A stretch of 64,000 nucleotides of DNA from the NCBI GenBank assembly GCA_963926475.1, contig CAWUXE010000023.1, positions 42,339 through 106,338 on the forward strand, in the 5' to 3' direction. The position numbers and the translations under genes are program-made. The DNA comes from UBA2040 sp002384725. Its GTDB lineage: Bacteria > Bacteroidota > Bacteroidia > Flavobacteriales_D > Crocinitomicaceae. Position 1 is the first letter of the stretch. Each line of letters opens with the position of its first letter. The notes below the pieces were generated by a model. The model was not told the DNA's origin, did not search any database, and saw only the letters and a program-made list of their open reading frames with translations. Below are positions 17,145 through 25,168 of the stretch, one piece after another.

Positions 17145-17777
17145 TTAAGCCTCCACATGCACCACCATCTTCGTCTCAAAAAAATCCGTCGGAAAGTGAT
17201 CGTGTAAATTGTAGTAGGTCTTTCTTTGTTTCACGGGCGACATTTCTTCTTTCAAATCGCCGCCTTTTAGATAGAGAATCCCGTTTTTCAGTTCGTGTTG
17301 ATTCTTCTTTTTGTTCTTATTTTTCACCCATTTCAAAAAGTCAGGCATCTTGGTTACCGCTCTGGAAACAATGAAATCGTAACTGATCAAGATGTTCTCG
17401 GCTCTGTCGTTTATCGTTTTGACATTTTCTAAACCTAAAGCTTCGGCCACCTCGTTCACCACTTTTATTTTCTTACCGATGGAGTCGACTAATGTGAATT
17501 TCGTTTCAGGAAAAAGTATTGCCAAAGGAATGCCCGGAAATCCACCGCCGGTTCCGACGTCCAAAACCATAGCACCCGGTTTGAAGGGTTGAACTTTCGC
17601 TATTCCTAGAGAATGCAAGACATGTCGCTCGTAAAAATACTCGGTATCTTTTCTAGAAATCACGTTGATTTGACTGTTCCACAATTGGTACAAATCGAAC
17701 AAATCGGCGAATTGCTGTTTTTGGGTATCGGTGAGATCCGGAAAATGGGCGTAGATAAGAGAAACGTTCTCCTTCAT
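17145..17777 (-). CDS. rsmG: 16S rRNA (guanine(527)-N(7))-methyltransferase RsmG
   Basis: A SAM-dependent methyltransferase of 210 residues that modifies G527 of 16S rRNA in the cytoplasm. The family signature is clear: LYQLWNSQINVISRKDTEYFYERHVLHSLG, then SAM motif I VLDVGTGGGFPGIPLAILFP, and TLVDSIGKKIKVVNEVAEALGLENV. The FIVSRAVTKMPDFLKW motif follows. It is the last intact gene of a minus-strand group, three bases after the sigma-factor stop codon. Confidence 0.96.
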   Translation of the reverse strand: MKENVSLIYAHFPDLTDTQKQQFADLFDLYQLWNSQINVISRKDTEYFYERHVLHSLGIAKVQPFKPGAMVLDVGTGGGFPGIPLAILFPETKFTLVDSIGKKIKVVNEVAEALGLENVKTINDRAENILISYDFIVSRAVTKMPDFLKWVKNKNKKKNQHELKNGILYLKGGDLKEEMSPVKQRKTYYNLHDHFPTDFFETKMVVHVEA

Positions 17778-17780
17778 GAT

Positions 17781-18389
17781 TTATAAGGTATGTTTCTTGT
17801 CTTCCATCATGTTCGACAGAAAATCGCGTGCGCGGAACAATTGTGCTTTCACAGTTCCCAATGGTAGGTCCAATTCGTTGGCAATTTCTTCGTAGCTCAA
17901 CTCTTGAAAATAACGTAATTCGATCAATTGACGGTAACGCGGCTTCAATTTACTGACTACCTCACGCATCGCATTCACCTTTTGCTTTTTCATCATGTGT
18001 TCCGATGGGTCAAGCGTATTGGATTCAGCGTCGATGTACATTATTGAACCGTCGGAAGTAGAAATTCCGGAGTCCATTGAGGTAACTTTGATTCTTTTCT
18101 TGCGGATGAAATCGATACAGTTGTTGGAAGCTATTTTGAACAACCAAGTCGAAAATGCGAAGTTGGGAGAGTATTGCCCGATGCGATTAAACGCTTTTCC
18201 AAAGGCTTCGATGGTTAAGTCGTCGGCGTCGTCAGGATTCTTCACCATTTTCAACATGGTATAATACACCGATTCGCGGTAACGCTCCAAAAGCATTGAA
18301 TACGCATGTTGGTCCCCTTTTTGTGCTTTGGCTACCAACACCAAATCCTCTGTCGCTTTCTTTGAAAAATTTCCCTTTACTTCCATCAT
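17781..18389 (-). CDS. ECF-type RNA polymerase sigma factor
   Basis: A sigma-70 family factor of 202 residues that directs RNA polymerase to alternative promoters. Region 2 is seen in AYSMLLERYRESVYYTMLKMVKNPDDADDLTIEAFGKAF and FSTWLFKIASNNCIDFIRKK. Region 4 is RYRQLIELRYFQELSYEEIANELDLPLGTVKAQLFRARDFL. The linker between regions is longer than usual, with an acidic, serine-rich stretch. No anti-sigma gene is adjacent. It overlaps the upstream glycosyltransferase gene by four bases and is followed by rsmG after three bases, so the three form an operon. Confidence 0.94.
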   Translation of the reverse strand: MMEVKGNFSKKATEDLVLVAKAQKGDQHAYSMLLERYRESVYYTMLKMVKNPDDADDLTIEAFGKAFNRIGQYSPNFAFSTWLFKIASNNCIDFIRKKRIKVTSMDSGISTSDGSIMYIDAESNTLDPSEHMMKKQKVNAMREVVSKLKPRYRQLIELRYFQELSYEEIANELDLPLGTVKAQLFRARDFLSNMMEDKKHTL

Positions 18390-19510
18390 CCTTTTCTATT
18401 TCTTTCCGTACGGTAAAATAGATAGGGCAAAAGCATAAAATATCCAATTTCCATAAAGGGAAGAAAAGGAACGAACTTTTTCTCGTGTAACTTTTTGAAT
18501 ATCATACTTTGAACTATCCATTTCAGAACAAAAACGAAGGCGAATGCACCAACACACCACCAACGATATTGCCCGTTGAAAATCAAAGTAACGAAAGAAA
18601 CGAGCAGTAATAACAGGCTCATAGGATAGATTCCTAACATCCATTTTTTGAAAACCTTGTAATGCTTGCTCGCGGAGTAATGTCTTTGTTTTTGAGTAAT
18701 CCAATCTTCCCATGTCTCTTTTGCCTCTGAATAACAAAAAGTTTCTGGGTCAATGGAGACGGAATAGTTCTTCTTTTTGGCCGCACTTTGGATGAATAAA
18801 TCATCGTCGCCTGAAAGAACGGCGTAGTGCGATTTGAAACCACCTACGCGATTATACACTGTTTTGGTATAGCCCATATTTCGTCCAACACCCATGTATG
18901 GATTGCCGCGAAGTGCCGAGCCTAAATAATTCATGGCTATCCAAGTCGTGTCAAAACGAATGATGGAATTCAAAATTCCTTTGGTCTTTATATAAGGACC
19001 GTAACCAATTACGATTTCACTTTTTTGGGTGAAGGCGCCCGCCATGTTTTTCAACCATTGATTGGAAGTAGGCAAGCAATCGGCATCGGTGAACATCAAA
19101 TGTTCGTACTTCGCTCCTTTGATTCCAACTGACAAAGGCAATTTTTTTCCAACCTTTTGGTGGTGGTTTCTTTCCAATTCGATCACTTTCAAATTTGGAA
19201 AACGTTGTTTGTACGCGTGCAATAGGTATTTCGAATCGTCGATGGACTGATGATTAATGACGACTACTTCAAAATTGGGATAATCTTGTGTCAGAATCGT
19301 TTCCAAGTTTTTGGTCAAATTCGATGCTTCGTTTCTCGCCGCGATAATAATGGAAACATGGGGCAAGGATACCAAATCCTCACTTTTGTTTTTTTTCAAT
19401 AAAGACCCATGGATCCAAATCGTAAAATACAGTTGAATCAGCAGGGAAACACCGAACAAAGTCAATAAAATTATCGTGAACCAAAAAAGTTGTTCTTGGG
19501 AAAAATACAT
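18386..19510 (-). CDS. Family 2 glycosyltransferase, membrane-bound
   Basis: An inner-membrane processive-type glycosyltransferase of 374 residues from the ATG at 19510 (an upstream ATG at 19594 would intrude into the tgt start region and adds 28 unlikely residues). A membrane helix at about residues 6-28 is followed by the GT-A domain: VSIIIAARNEASNLTKNLE, FEVVVINHQSIDDS, MFTDADCLPTS (the DxD-like site), GVGRNMGYTK, and SGDDDLFIQ. The motif QKQRHYSASKHY stands in for QxxRW. Two or three more helices close the protein. The acceptor is unknown. First gene of the operon with the sigma factor and rsmG, divergent from tgt. Confidence 0.9.
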   Translation of the reverse strand: MYFSQEQLFWFTIILLTLFGVSLLIQLYFTIWIHGSLLKKNKSEDLVSLPHVSIIIAARNEASNLTKNLETILTQDYPNFEVVVINHQSIDDSKYLLHAYKQRFPNLKVIELERNHHQKVGKKLPLSVGIKGAKYEHLMFTDADCLPTSNQWLKNMAGAFTQKSEIVIGYGPYIKTKGILNSIIRFDTTWIAMNYLGSALRGNPYMGVGRNMGYTKTVYNRVGGFKSHYAVLSGDDDLFIQSAAKKKNYSVSIDPETFCYSEAKETWEDWITQKQRHYSASKHYKVFKKWMLGIYPMSLLLLLVSFVTLIFNGQYRWWCVGAFAFVFVLKWIVQSMIFKKLHEKKFVPFLPFMEIGYFMLLPYLFYRTERNRKG

Positions 19511-19557
19511 CGATTGCAATCCTTTCGGCAAAGATGGGGGTTGTCCGCAAATATAAA

Positions 19558-19565
19558 TATCTTTG
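19558..19565 (+). promoter_or_regulatory. Putative -7 box (TATCTTTG) of tgt
   Basis: TATCTTTG agrees with TAnnTTTG and lies 23 bases before the tgt start codon. A -33 TTG at the preferred 20-base spacing is not present, so this is a half-site call. Confidence 0.45.
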
Positions 19566-19588
19566 CAGCGTTTATTTTTCAACATTTT

Positions 19589-20719
19589 ATGCACTTCGAG
19601 TTAGAACATACGGATTCCAAAAGCAAAGCACGCGCTGGTATTTTACATACGGATCATGGCAAGATCGAAACACCTATTTTTATGCCCGTTGGTACAGCTG
19701 GAACGGTAAAGGGAGTGCATCAACAAGAGTTGAAAGATGAGGTAAACGCCCAAATTATACTTGGAAATACGTACCATTTGTATATGCGTCCAGGAATGGA
19801 AATCATGGAAGCAGCGGGCGGATTGCATCAATTTATCAACTGGGACAAACCGATTTTGACCGATAGTGGGGGATATCAAGTATATTCTTTGTCTGGTTCG
19901 AATAAAATTACAGAAGATGGCGTTCGTTTTCAATCGCATATCAATGGAAGTTTTCATTTGTTTACGCCTGAGAAATCGATAGAAATTCAGCGTCAGATTG
20001 GTGCTGATATCATAATGGCATTTGACGAGTGTACGCCGTATCCTTGCGAATACGATTACGCAAAAAACTCAATGCACATGACTCACCGTTGGTTGAAGCG
20101 CTGTGTAGATTACATGGAGCAATCTCAACCGCTTTACGGTCACAACCAAGTATTATTGCCCATCGTTCAAGGAAGTGTTTACAATGATTTACGTGTTGAA
20201 TCGGCTGAAGAAATTGCGAAACATAACGCTTTTGGAAACGCAATTGGGGGACTTTCCGTAGGTGAACCAGAAGAAGAAATTTACGCAATGACGGATTTGG
20301 TGTGCAGCATTTTGCCAAAAGACAAGCCGCGTTATTTGATGGGAGTTGGAACACCAGCAAACATACTAGAATGCATCGCCCTCGGGGTAGATATGTTCGA
20401 TTGCGTTATGCCGAGCCGAAATGCGAGACATGGGATGTTGTTTACTTCCGAAGGAATCATCAATATAAAAAACAAGAAATGGGAATTGGATTTTAGTCCG
20501 ATCGATCCGAATGGAATGGCGGGAACAGACCAATCTCATTCGAAAGCCTATTTGCGTCACTTGATTGTTTCGAAAGAAAGTTTGGGGCAACAAATCGCAA
20601 CAATACACAATTTAGCATTCTATTTGTGGTTAGTAAATACGGCACGTGAGAAAATCAAAACTGATGAATTCGCGAGTTGGAAAGACCAAATGTTACCAAA
20701 ATTGAGACGAAGATTATAA
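19589..20719 (+). CDS. tgt: Queuine/preQ1 tRNA-ribosyltransferase (tRNA-guanine transglycosylase)
   Basis: Exchanges guanine 34 for preQ1 in GUN-anticodon tRNAs. The ATG at 19589 gives 376 residues, the standard length, with N terminus HFELEHTDSKSKARAG; an upstream ATG at 19490 lies within the divergent gene. Substrate residues are seen in LTDSGGYQVYSLSG, MAFDECTPYP, GGLSVGEPEEE and MGVGTPANILE, and the nucleophile in GVDMFDCVMPSRNARHG. Oddly the C-terminal zinc motif CxCxxC is absent: the segment reads IDPNGMAGTDQSHSKAYLRHL, though the final His (ATIHNLAFYL) is kept. The stop codon overlaps the next gene's start (TAATG), indicating translational coupling with lptG. Confidence 0.96.
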   Translation: MHFELEHTDSKSKARAGILHTDHGKIETPIFMPVGTAGTVKGVHQQELKDEVNAQIILGNTYHLYMRPGMEIMEAAGGLHQFINWDKPILTDSGGYQVYSLSGSNKITEDGVRFQSHINGSFHLFTPEKSIEIQRQIGADIIMAFDECTPYPCEYDYAKNSMHMTHRWLKRCVDYMEQSQPLYGHNQVLLPIVQGSVYNDLRVESAEEIAKHNAFGNAIGGLSVGEPEEEIYAMTDLVCSILPKDKPRYLMGVGTPANILECIALGVDMFDCVMPSRNARHGMLFTSEGIINIKNKKWELDFSPIDPNGMAGTDQSHSKAYLRHLIVSKESLGQQIATIHNLAFYLWLVNTAREKIKTDEFASWKDQMLPKLRRRL

Positions 20720-21795
20720 TGCTCAGCATACTCGACAAATATATCATCCGGAAGTTTCTTTCCACCTATTTCTTTATGCTGGCGATCATTATGTTGCTGG
20801 CGATGGTGTTTGATATTGCCGAGCGGATGAGTGAGTTTATCCAGAATCAAGCAACGATTGGTGCCATTTTTACCGAGTATTATTTGAATTTCTTGGTCTA
20901 TTACGGAAACACGTATTCGTCCATGATTGTCTTTATCGCCGTGATTTGGTTTACGGCAAAAATGGCGCAGGAAACAGAGATAATTCCGATATTAAATAGT
21001 GGTCGTCCTTTCAATCGGTTCTTGCGTCCTTATATGATAGCAGCGACTCTGATTATGTTGATTTCCCTGATTATGAATCACTTTATATTGCCACGATCAA
21101 ATAAGGTTCGTCTCGATTTTGAAGAACGATATTACAGAAATGCCCACCATGTTGAAGATTATCATGCGGAATATCCAGGAAATCGGGTAGTGTATTATTC
21201 CTCTTACAACGGTTCAGATAATTTAATTAATGATTTTGTGGTTGAAAAATGGAACAACAACAAACGGATTGTGTACTTTTTAAAAGCGCGTACGGCACAA
21301 AATGTTCCTGGAACCAACAAGTGGATTCTCAACGATTATTACGAAAAACACTTCACCAAAGACGGCGATGAAATAATTGAAGGTCGACGAAAAGAAGTGC
21401 AGTACGATTTTACCCTCGAAGACATGGCAGCCCGAGATAATGTGGTAGAATCATTGACCTATGGTGAATTAAAGAAATATATTAAACGCGAGCGAAGCAA
21501 AGGATCCAAGAACATTCCAACTTTCGAGATAGAGCTTTATCAGCGAACAGCCTTGCCTTTTGCGACTTATGTTTTAACTATAATCGGTGTGGCAGTGGCC
21601 AGTCGTAAAAAACGGGGTGGAATTGGTGTCAACATCGCCATCGGGTTGGGAATTACCTTCGTCTATATTTTCGCAATGAAAGTGATGGCAGTCGCTGCTG
21701 TGAATGTAGGTTTGCCCTCTGTAATTGCTGTTTGGGTGCCCAATGTCATGTTCGCCGGAATCGCCTTTATTCTTTATCGAAATGCAGTGCGGTAA
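20719..21795 (+). CDS. LptF/LptG family permease
   Basis: Inner-membrane subunit of the LptB2FG ABC transporter, which extracts lipopolysaccharide for transport to the outer membrane. The ATG at 20719 overlaps the tgt stop by one base and yields 358 residues starting MLSILDKYIIRKFLSTYFF, the usual family start. There are three helices in the N-terminal half (to about residue 125), a periplasmic beta-jellyroll domain (residues 130-265), and three C-terminal helices with PFATYVLTIIGVAVASRKKRGG, a signature of the YjgP/YjgQ family. Whether it is the F or G partner is not decidable alone; in Bacteroidota the tgt-linked copy is usually labelled LptG. Confidence 0.9.
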   Translation: MLSILDKYIIRKFLSTYFFMLAIIMLLAMVFDIAERMSEFIQNQATIGAIFTEYYLNFLVYYGNTYSSMIVFIAVIWFTAKMAQETEIIPILNSGRPFNRFLRPYMIAATLIMLISLIMNHFILPRSNKVRLDFEERYYRNAHHVEDYHAEYPGNRVVYYSSYNGSDNLINDFVVEKWNNNKRIVYFLKARTAQNVPGTNKWILNDYYEKHFTKDGDEIIEGRRKEVQYDFTLEDMAARDNVVESLTYGELKKYIKRERSKGSKNIPTFEIELYQRTALPFATYVLTIIGVAVASRKKRGGIGVNIAIGLGITFVYIFAMKVMAVAAVNVGLPSVIAVWVPNVMFAGIAFILYRNAVR

Positions 21796-21796
21796 T

Positions 21797-21900
21797 TTAG
21801 AACAGAGAACAGAGATATTATCTATCATCTCTCTTCTTTCTATACTCACAACTCTATACTCACAACTCTGTAATCACTTCTCTATTCTTTGTTCTCTTTG
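21797..21900. repeat. Palindromic spacer with a 14-bp tandem duplication
   Basis: AGAACAGAGAACAGAGA at the left is approximately complementary to TCTCTATTCTTTGTTCTCT at the right. Between them TATACTCACAACTC is repeated twice exactly (21841-21854 and 21855-21868). This directly follows the LptG stop codon and may form the end of the tgt-lptG transcript. Confidence 0.5.
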
Positions 21901-21909
21901 CGACTTAAG

Positions 21910-22190
21910 AGTCTTGGGACAAATAGTCAACATTGATAGTAGTCGAATCCAAAACGACAGTTTAGGTTGGAGCGGAACAATTTCGGGTATGTTTTCGGCG
22001 CAGAAGAAAAGGACTTATTGTTGAGTGCGATTTTTCGTCCTAAGGTGCAATACAAAACCAAAAAATAAAACGTTTTTCTTGTGGGCGATTACAATTTTCC
22101 GTAAAAACCGAACTCAATTTCTTCTACGACGAAAAAGCACAACCTGATGTTCCCAAAACGATTTACGCGACTGCGATGGGATTTGGGTAA
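21910..22190 (+). pseudogene. Remnant of a DUF481-like outer-membrane protein gene
   Basis: Two coding fragments survive. The first reads LGQIVNIDSSRIQNDSLGW then SGTISGMFSAQKK and stops. The second, in another frame at about 22080-22190, reads VKTELNFFYDEKAQPDVPKT then IYATAMGFG and stops at 22188-22190. Both resemble the two ends of a DUF481-type Bacteroidota outer-membrane barrel protein, with most of the middle deleted and the frame lost. The family assignment is by memory of such sequences and is tentative, but the decayed coding character is convincing. Confidence 0.55.
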
Positions 22191-22219
22191 ACGTTTAAGT
22201 AGGTTGGATCGACTTTCAG

Positions 22220-22341
22220 GCTCTTGGACCGCTTCGCTGAAAGACGTTGGACTGTTCGCAAGCTCAAAGAAAGAATAAAAGACTAATTTTCGATAAATTT
22301 AGTCTTGAGTCCTTAAGCGAAGCGGTCCTGCGTTCAAGAGC
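22220..22341 (+). repeat. Dispersed palindromic repeat, copy 1
   Basis: Outer arms (GCTCTTGGACCGCTTCGCT and, in reverse complement, GCTCTTGAACGCAGGACCGC...) enclose the core GGACTGTTCGCAAGCTCA and a small hairpin AGACTAA/TTAGTCT. The core is shared with an inverted copy at 24979-25120. The copies flank the MutS2-like and RlpA-like genes. It is at the 3' side of the MutS2-like gene. Confidence 0.7.
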
Positions 22342-22358
22342 AAAAAGGTCCAAAAAAA

Positions 22359-24470
22359 CTACTTCACAAAACTCAGCTTAGAGCGCTCCACCTTCATTCG
22401 CATAAATCCAAATAACACTGCTATATTATCACCATCTACGGTTTCTACTGTTCCGGTTTGACGAGTTGCGATTAACTTCACCATGGAACCAACGACGATT
22501 TTATGTCGCTCGTGATTGTCTTTTTCTGGAGCAATTTTCTTCGGTTTTGCCTTTTTCGCTTGGGCGACTTTCTTTTTTTGGGTTTCGACTTCTTTGCTTT
22601 TTTCTACGGCGAGATATTTCCCGATTTCGTTCATCAATTCTTGGTTGACGTTCTTTTTTCGGGAATTGGATTTGTATTGCGCTAGAAAACCAAGCATCTT
22701 TTTACCAGCGTTCAAGTATTTGTTATTCTTTTCGATATTGTCTTGCTGGGAACGCAGTTTTTGATCGAACAACCCTTTTTTCTGTTCGTACTTCAAACGC
22801 GCTTCTTCGGCTAATTCTTGGGCAGAAATATGTTCTTTGTTGAGTCGTTCGAGATGCGTTTTTTCTTTTTGTAATTCGCTCAGCAATCGATCCATCCGAA
22901 TTTTCTTTTCGTCTGTTTTCAGTTTTGCCTCTTCGATTATCTCTTGCGGAATTCCATTGATCTGCGCCACTTCGAAAGTAAAACTACTGCCGGGCTGACC
23001 GATCGAGAATTTATACAAAGGCGCCAAAGTCTCCATGTCGAAAAGCATGCAACCGTTTATGGCGTTTCTCAATTGGTCGGCTTTCAATTTGATATTGGCG
23101 TAGTGCGTAGTGATGACTCCAAATGCTTTTTTATTGTACAATTCTTCGAAGAAAACTTCTGCCAAAGCACCACCTAAGTCTGGATCAGAACCCGTTCCAA
23201 ATTCATCGAGTAATAATAAGGTACGTTTGTTCGTAATGTTCAAAAAGTAATTCATCCTTTTCAAGCGATACGAATAGGTGCTCAATTCATTTTCAATCGA
23301 CTGATTGTCGCCAATGTCGGTGAGAATTTTTTTGTAGAAAAACATTTTGCTGTTTGGGTCTACAGGAACCATCAATCCAGATTGCAGCATCACCTGAAGC
23401 AAACCGACCGTTTTCAGTGTTATCGATTTTCCACCTGCATTTGGACCCGAAATCACCAACATTCGACTGAATCTGTCCATTTTCAGTTGTTGCGGAAAGG
23501 TCTTTTTGCCGTGATTGGCATTCGTTTTTCGCAAAATAGGGTGATAGGCATCGATTAATTCCATTTCAAAATCAGAATTGATATTCGGCATTGCACAATC
23601 CAAATCCATTGCCAGTTTTGTTTTGGCGTGAATAAAATCCAAACGGGTCAATAAATCTTGGTAAGCTTGAATCAATTCTTTGTGTTCGGCAATTTCCCTG
23701 GTCAAAGCTTTTAGAATGACGAGAATTTCTTTTCGTTCTTCGTCGAGTTGAATGTCATATTCGCGATTTAGTTCCAGATTGACTTGCGGTTCTATAAAGG
23801 TCATCGAACCCGATTTACTCGAACCCATCACGTTTCCTTCAATGCTTCGTTTATGTGTCGACGATACAGTTAACACTCTTCGGTCGTTGATATACGCTTC
23901 CTTTGTATCACCGAGAATATTCTCTTTTAACAATTTCCGAACCTCTTTGTCAAAATTTCGGTTGATTTTAGTTTTTAGCGATTTCAAACTCGACCGAATG
24001 CGCATCAAGTTTTGTGAAGCGTCATCTTTTATTTCACCTTTTCGGTCAAAAACTTTATCGATGGCTTCGATGATTTCTTCTGTATAATGCACTGAATGTA
24101 AAAGTCCAGCAAGTTCAGGAAATTCCATTTCTCGCTTATCGAAAAAATGTATCAATCGATTAACTATATAGGACGCATCGGAAATGCGAACAAAACCTTC
24201 TTGCGGTAAAACGGCATTTTTAATGGGTAGTAGTTTCAATTCGACATGCAATTCTTCAAATTGAAGTGCAGGAAAAGTTTCGCCTTGTTCCTTGATGGAC
24301 AGCCATTCCGCAACGCGATGTAGAGCCGGTAAAATCAAAGATTCATCCGACATCGGTTCCAATTCCAAAAGCAATTTTTGAGCAGTCGGACCGTTGGCAT
24401 ATGCCTCCAACCATTCTCTGAGAGCGGGAAATTCTAAATCTTTAAGTGTTTGCTCGTCGGCTGTTTGCAT
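22359..24470 (-). CDS. MutS2 family ATPase lacking the Smr domain
   Basis: A DNA-binding ABC-type ATPase of 703 residues. The N terminus holds the MutS2 clamp/lever region (NLMRIRSSLKSLKTKINRNF, YINDRRVLTVSSTHKRSIEG, GSMTFIEPQ). The ATPase shows Walker A SGPNAGGKSITLKT near residue 340, Walker B LLLLDEFGTGSDP near residue 420, and GVITTHYANIK. A long lysine-rich coiled coil follows, then a KOW-like end (GSMVKLIATRQTGTVETVDGD). The C-terminal Smr nuclease domain of typical MutS2 (about 780 residues) is missing, as in other Flavobacteria that I recall. Role may be in recombination control or ribosome rescue rather than cleavage. Confidence 0.9.
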   Translation of the reverse strand: MQTADEQTLKDLEFPALREWLEAYANGPTAQKLLLELEPMSDESLILPALHRVAEWLSIKEQGETFPALQFEELHVELKLLPIKNAVLPQEGFVRISDASYIVNRLIHFFDKREMEFPELAGLLHSVHYTEEIIEAIDKVFDRKGEIKDDASQNLMRIRSSLKSLKTKINRNFDKEVRKLLKENILGDTKEAYINDRRVLTVSSTHKRSIEGNVMGSSKSGSMTFIEPQVNLELNREYDIQLDEERKEILVILKALTREIAEHKELIQAYQDLLTRLDFIHAKTKLAMDLDCAMPNINSDFEMELIDAYHPILRKTNANHGKKTFPQQLKMDRFSRMLVISGPNAGGKSITLKTVGLLQVMLQSGLMVPVDPNSKMFFYKKILTDIGDNQSIENELSTYSYRLKRMNYFLNITNKRTLLLLDEFGTGSDPDLGGALAEVFFEELYNKKAFGVITTHYANIKLKADQLRNAINGCMLFDMETLAPLYKFSIGQPGSSFTFEVAQINGIPQEIIEEAKLKTDEKKIRMDRLLSELQKEKTHLERLNKEHISAQELAEEARLKYEQKKGLFDQKLRSQQDNIEKNNKYLNAGKKMLGFLAQYKSNSRKKNVNQELMNEIGKYLAVEKSKEVETQKKKVAQAKKAKPKKIAPEKDNHERHKIVVGSMVKLIATRQTGTVETVDGDNIAVLFGFMRMKVERSKLSFVK

Positions 24471-24530
24471 TTTGCTCTATTGCGAACAAAGGTAACAAGG
24501 TAGAAGCAACTAAGTTTTGATTCGGTGAAA

Positions 24531-24923
24531 TTATTCTTTTTTCACATCTTCCGCGGGTGGCGAATTATCTTCAATTACCTCCAATTGCACTTTTGCCAAG
24601 CCATCTCTCACGAAATTCAGTTGTTCAGCACCCGCGCGCGAAACATCAATTATTCGCTTTTTGGAAGGAAGTCGATCGTTGATTTTAAGAATAACAGTTG
24701 AATCATTTTTCAAATTCGTGACTTTCACCATTGTTCCCATTGGAAGAGTAGTGTGGGCGCCGGTCATTTTGTTTTTGTCGTATACTTCACCAGAATAGGT
24801 TTTCTTGCCGTGAAATTTATTGTGGTAATAAGAGGCTGTTCCTGTTTCCTTAAATCCTTGGGCGAAAAACAAAGCCATTCCAAACACCAAAGCAACTATC
24901 GATATTGAATTTTTTTTCATCAT
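24531..24923 (-). CDS. RlpA-like double-psi beta-barrel protein
   Basis: An exported protein of 130 residues with a signal peptide (about residues 1-22) and one double-psi beta-barrel domain: ETGTASYYHNKFHGKKTYSGEVYD, GAHTTLPMGTMVKVTNL, and LKINDRLPSKKRIIDVSRAGAEQL. RlpA proteins are septal lytic transglycosylases or peptidoglycan binders. Here the usual DRGPF reads DRLPS, and there is no SPOR domain, so enzymatic activity is uncertain. It lies 60 bases upstream of the MutS2-like gene on the same strand. Confidence 0.88.
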   Translation of the reverse strand: MMKKNSISIVALVFGMALFFAQGFKETGTASYYHNKFHGKKTYSGEVYDKNKMTGAHTTLPMGTMVKVTNLKNDSTVILKINDRLPSKKRIIDVSRAGAEQLNFVRDGLAKVQLEVIEDNSPPAEDVKKE

Positions 24924-24978
24924 ACTTATTTAAACGATTTGATTTGGATATCGTTACATTCAAATTCCGGACCGATTT

Positions 24979-25120
24979 TGGACGGAGGATCACTTCGCTC
25001 TCAGACGGAGGATTCAAGGCGTAAGGCCCCGCTTCGTTTAAAGACTCAAGACTGTGAGAAATTAGTCCTTTAGTTTTTAAGTGAGCTTGCTAACAGTCCT
25101 TCCTTCCAAAAGCGAAGCGT
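24979..25120 (-). repeat. Dispersed palindromic repeat, copy 2 (inverted)
   Basis: Read on the minus strand, the core is GGACTGTTAGCAAGCTCA followed by GGACTAATTT, then GTCTTGAGTCTTTAA and CGAAGCG. This aligns with the core at 22249-22330. The unit fills most of the 245-base gap between the divergent RlpA-like and Tex genes, and its outer part adds a GGACGGAGGATC / GACGGAGGATTC direct repeat at 24980-25014. Confidence 0.65.
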
Positions 25121-25168
25121 CAATTCCAAACGAATAACTATTTTTACTCCTCAAATTTCAAATAGAAA

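Noticed and set aside
22466..22764. Three overlapping plus-strand frames rich in Phe and Leu that look like membrane peptides
   Set aside because: They are the reverse of the lysine-rich coiled coil of the MutS2-like protein, which always reads as Phe/Leu on the other strand.
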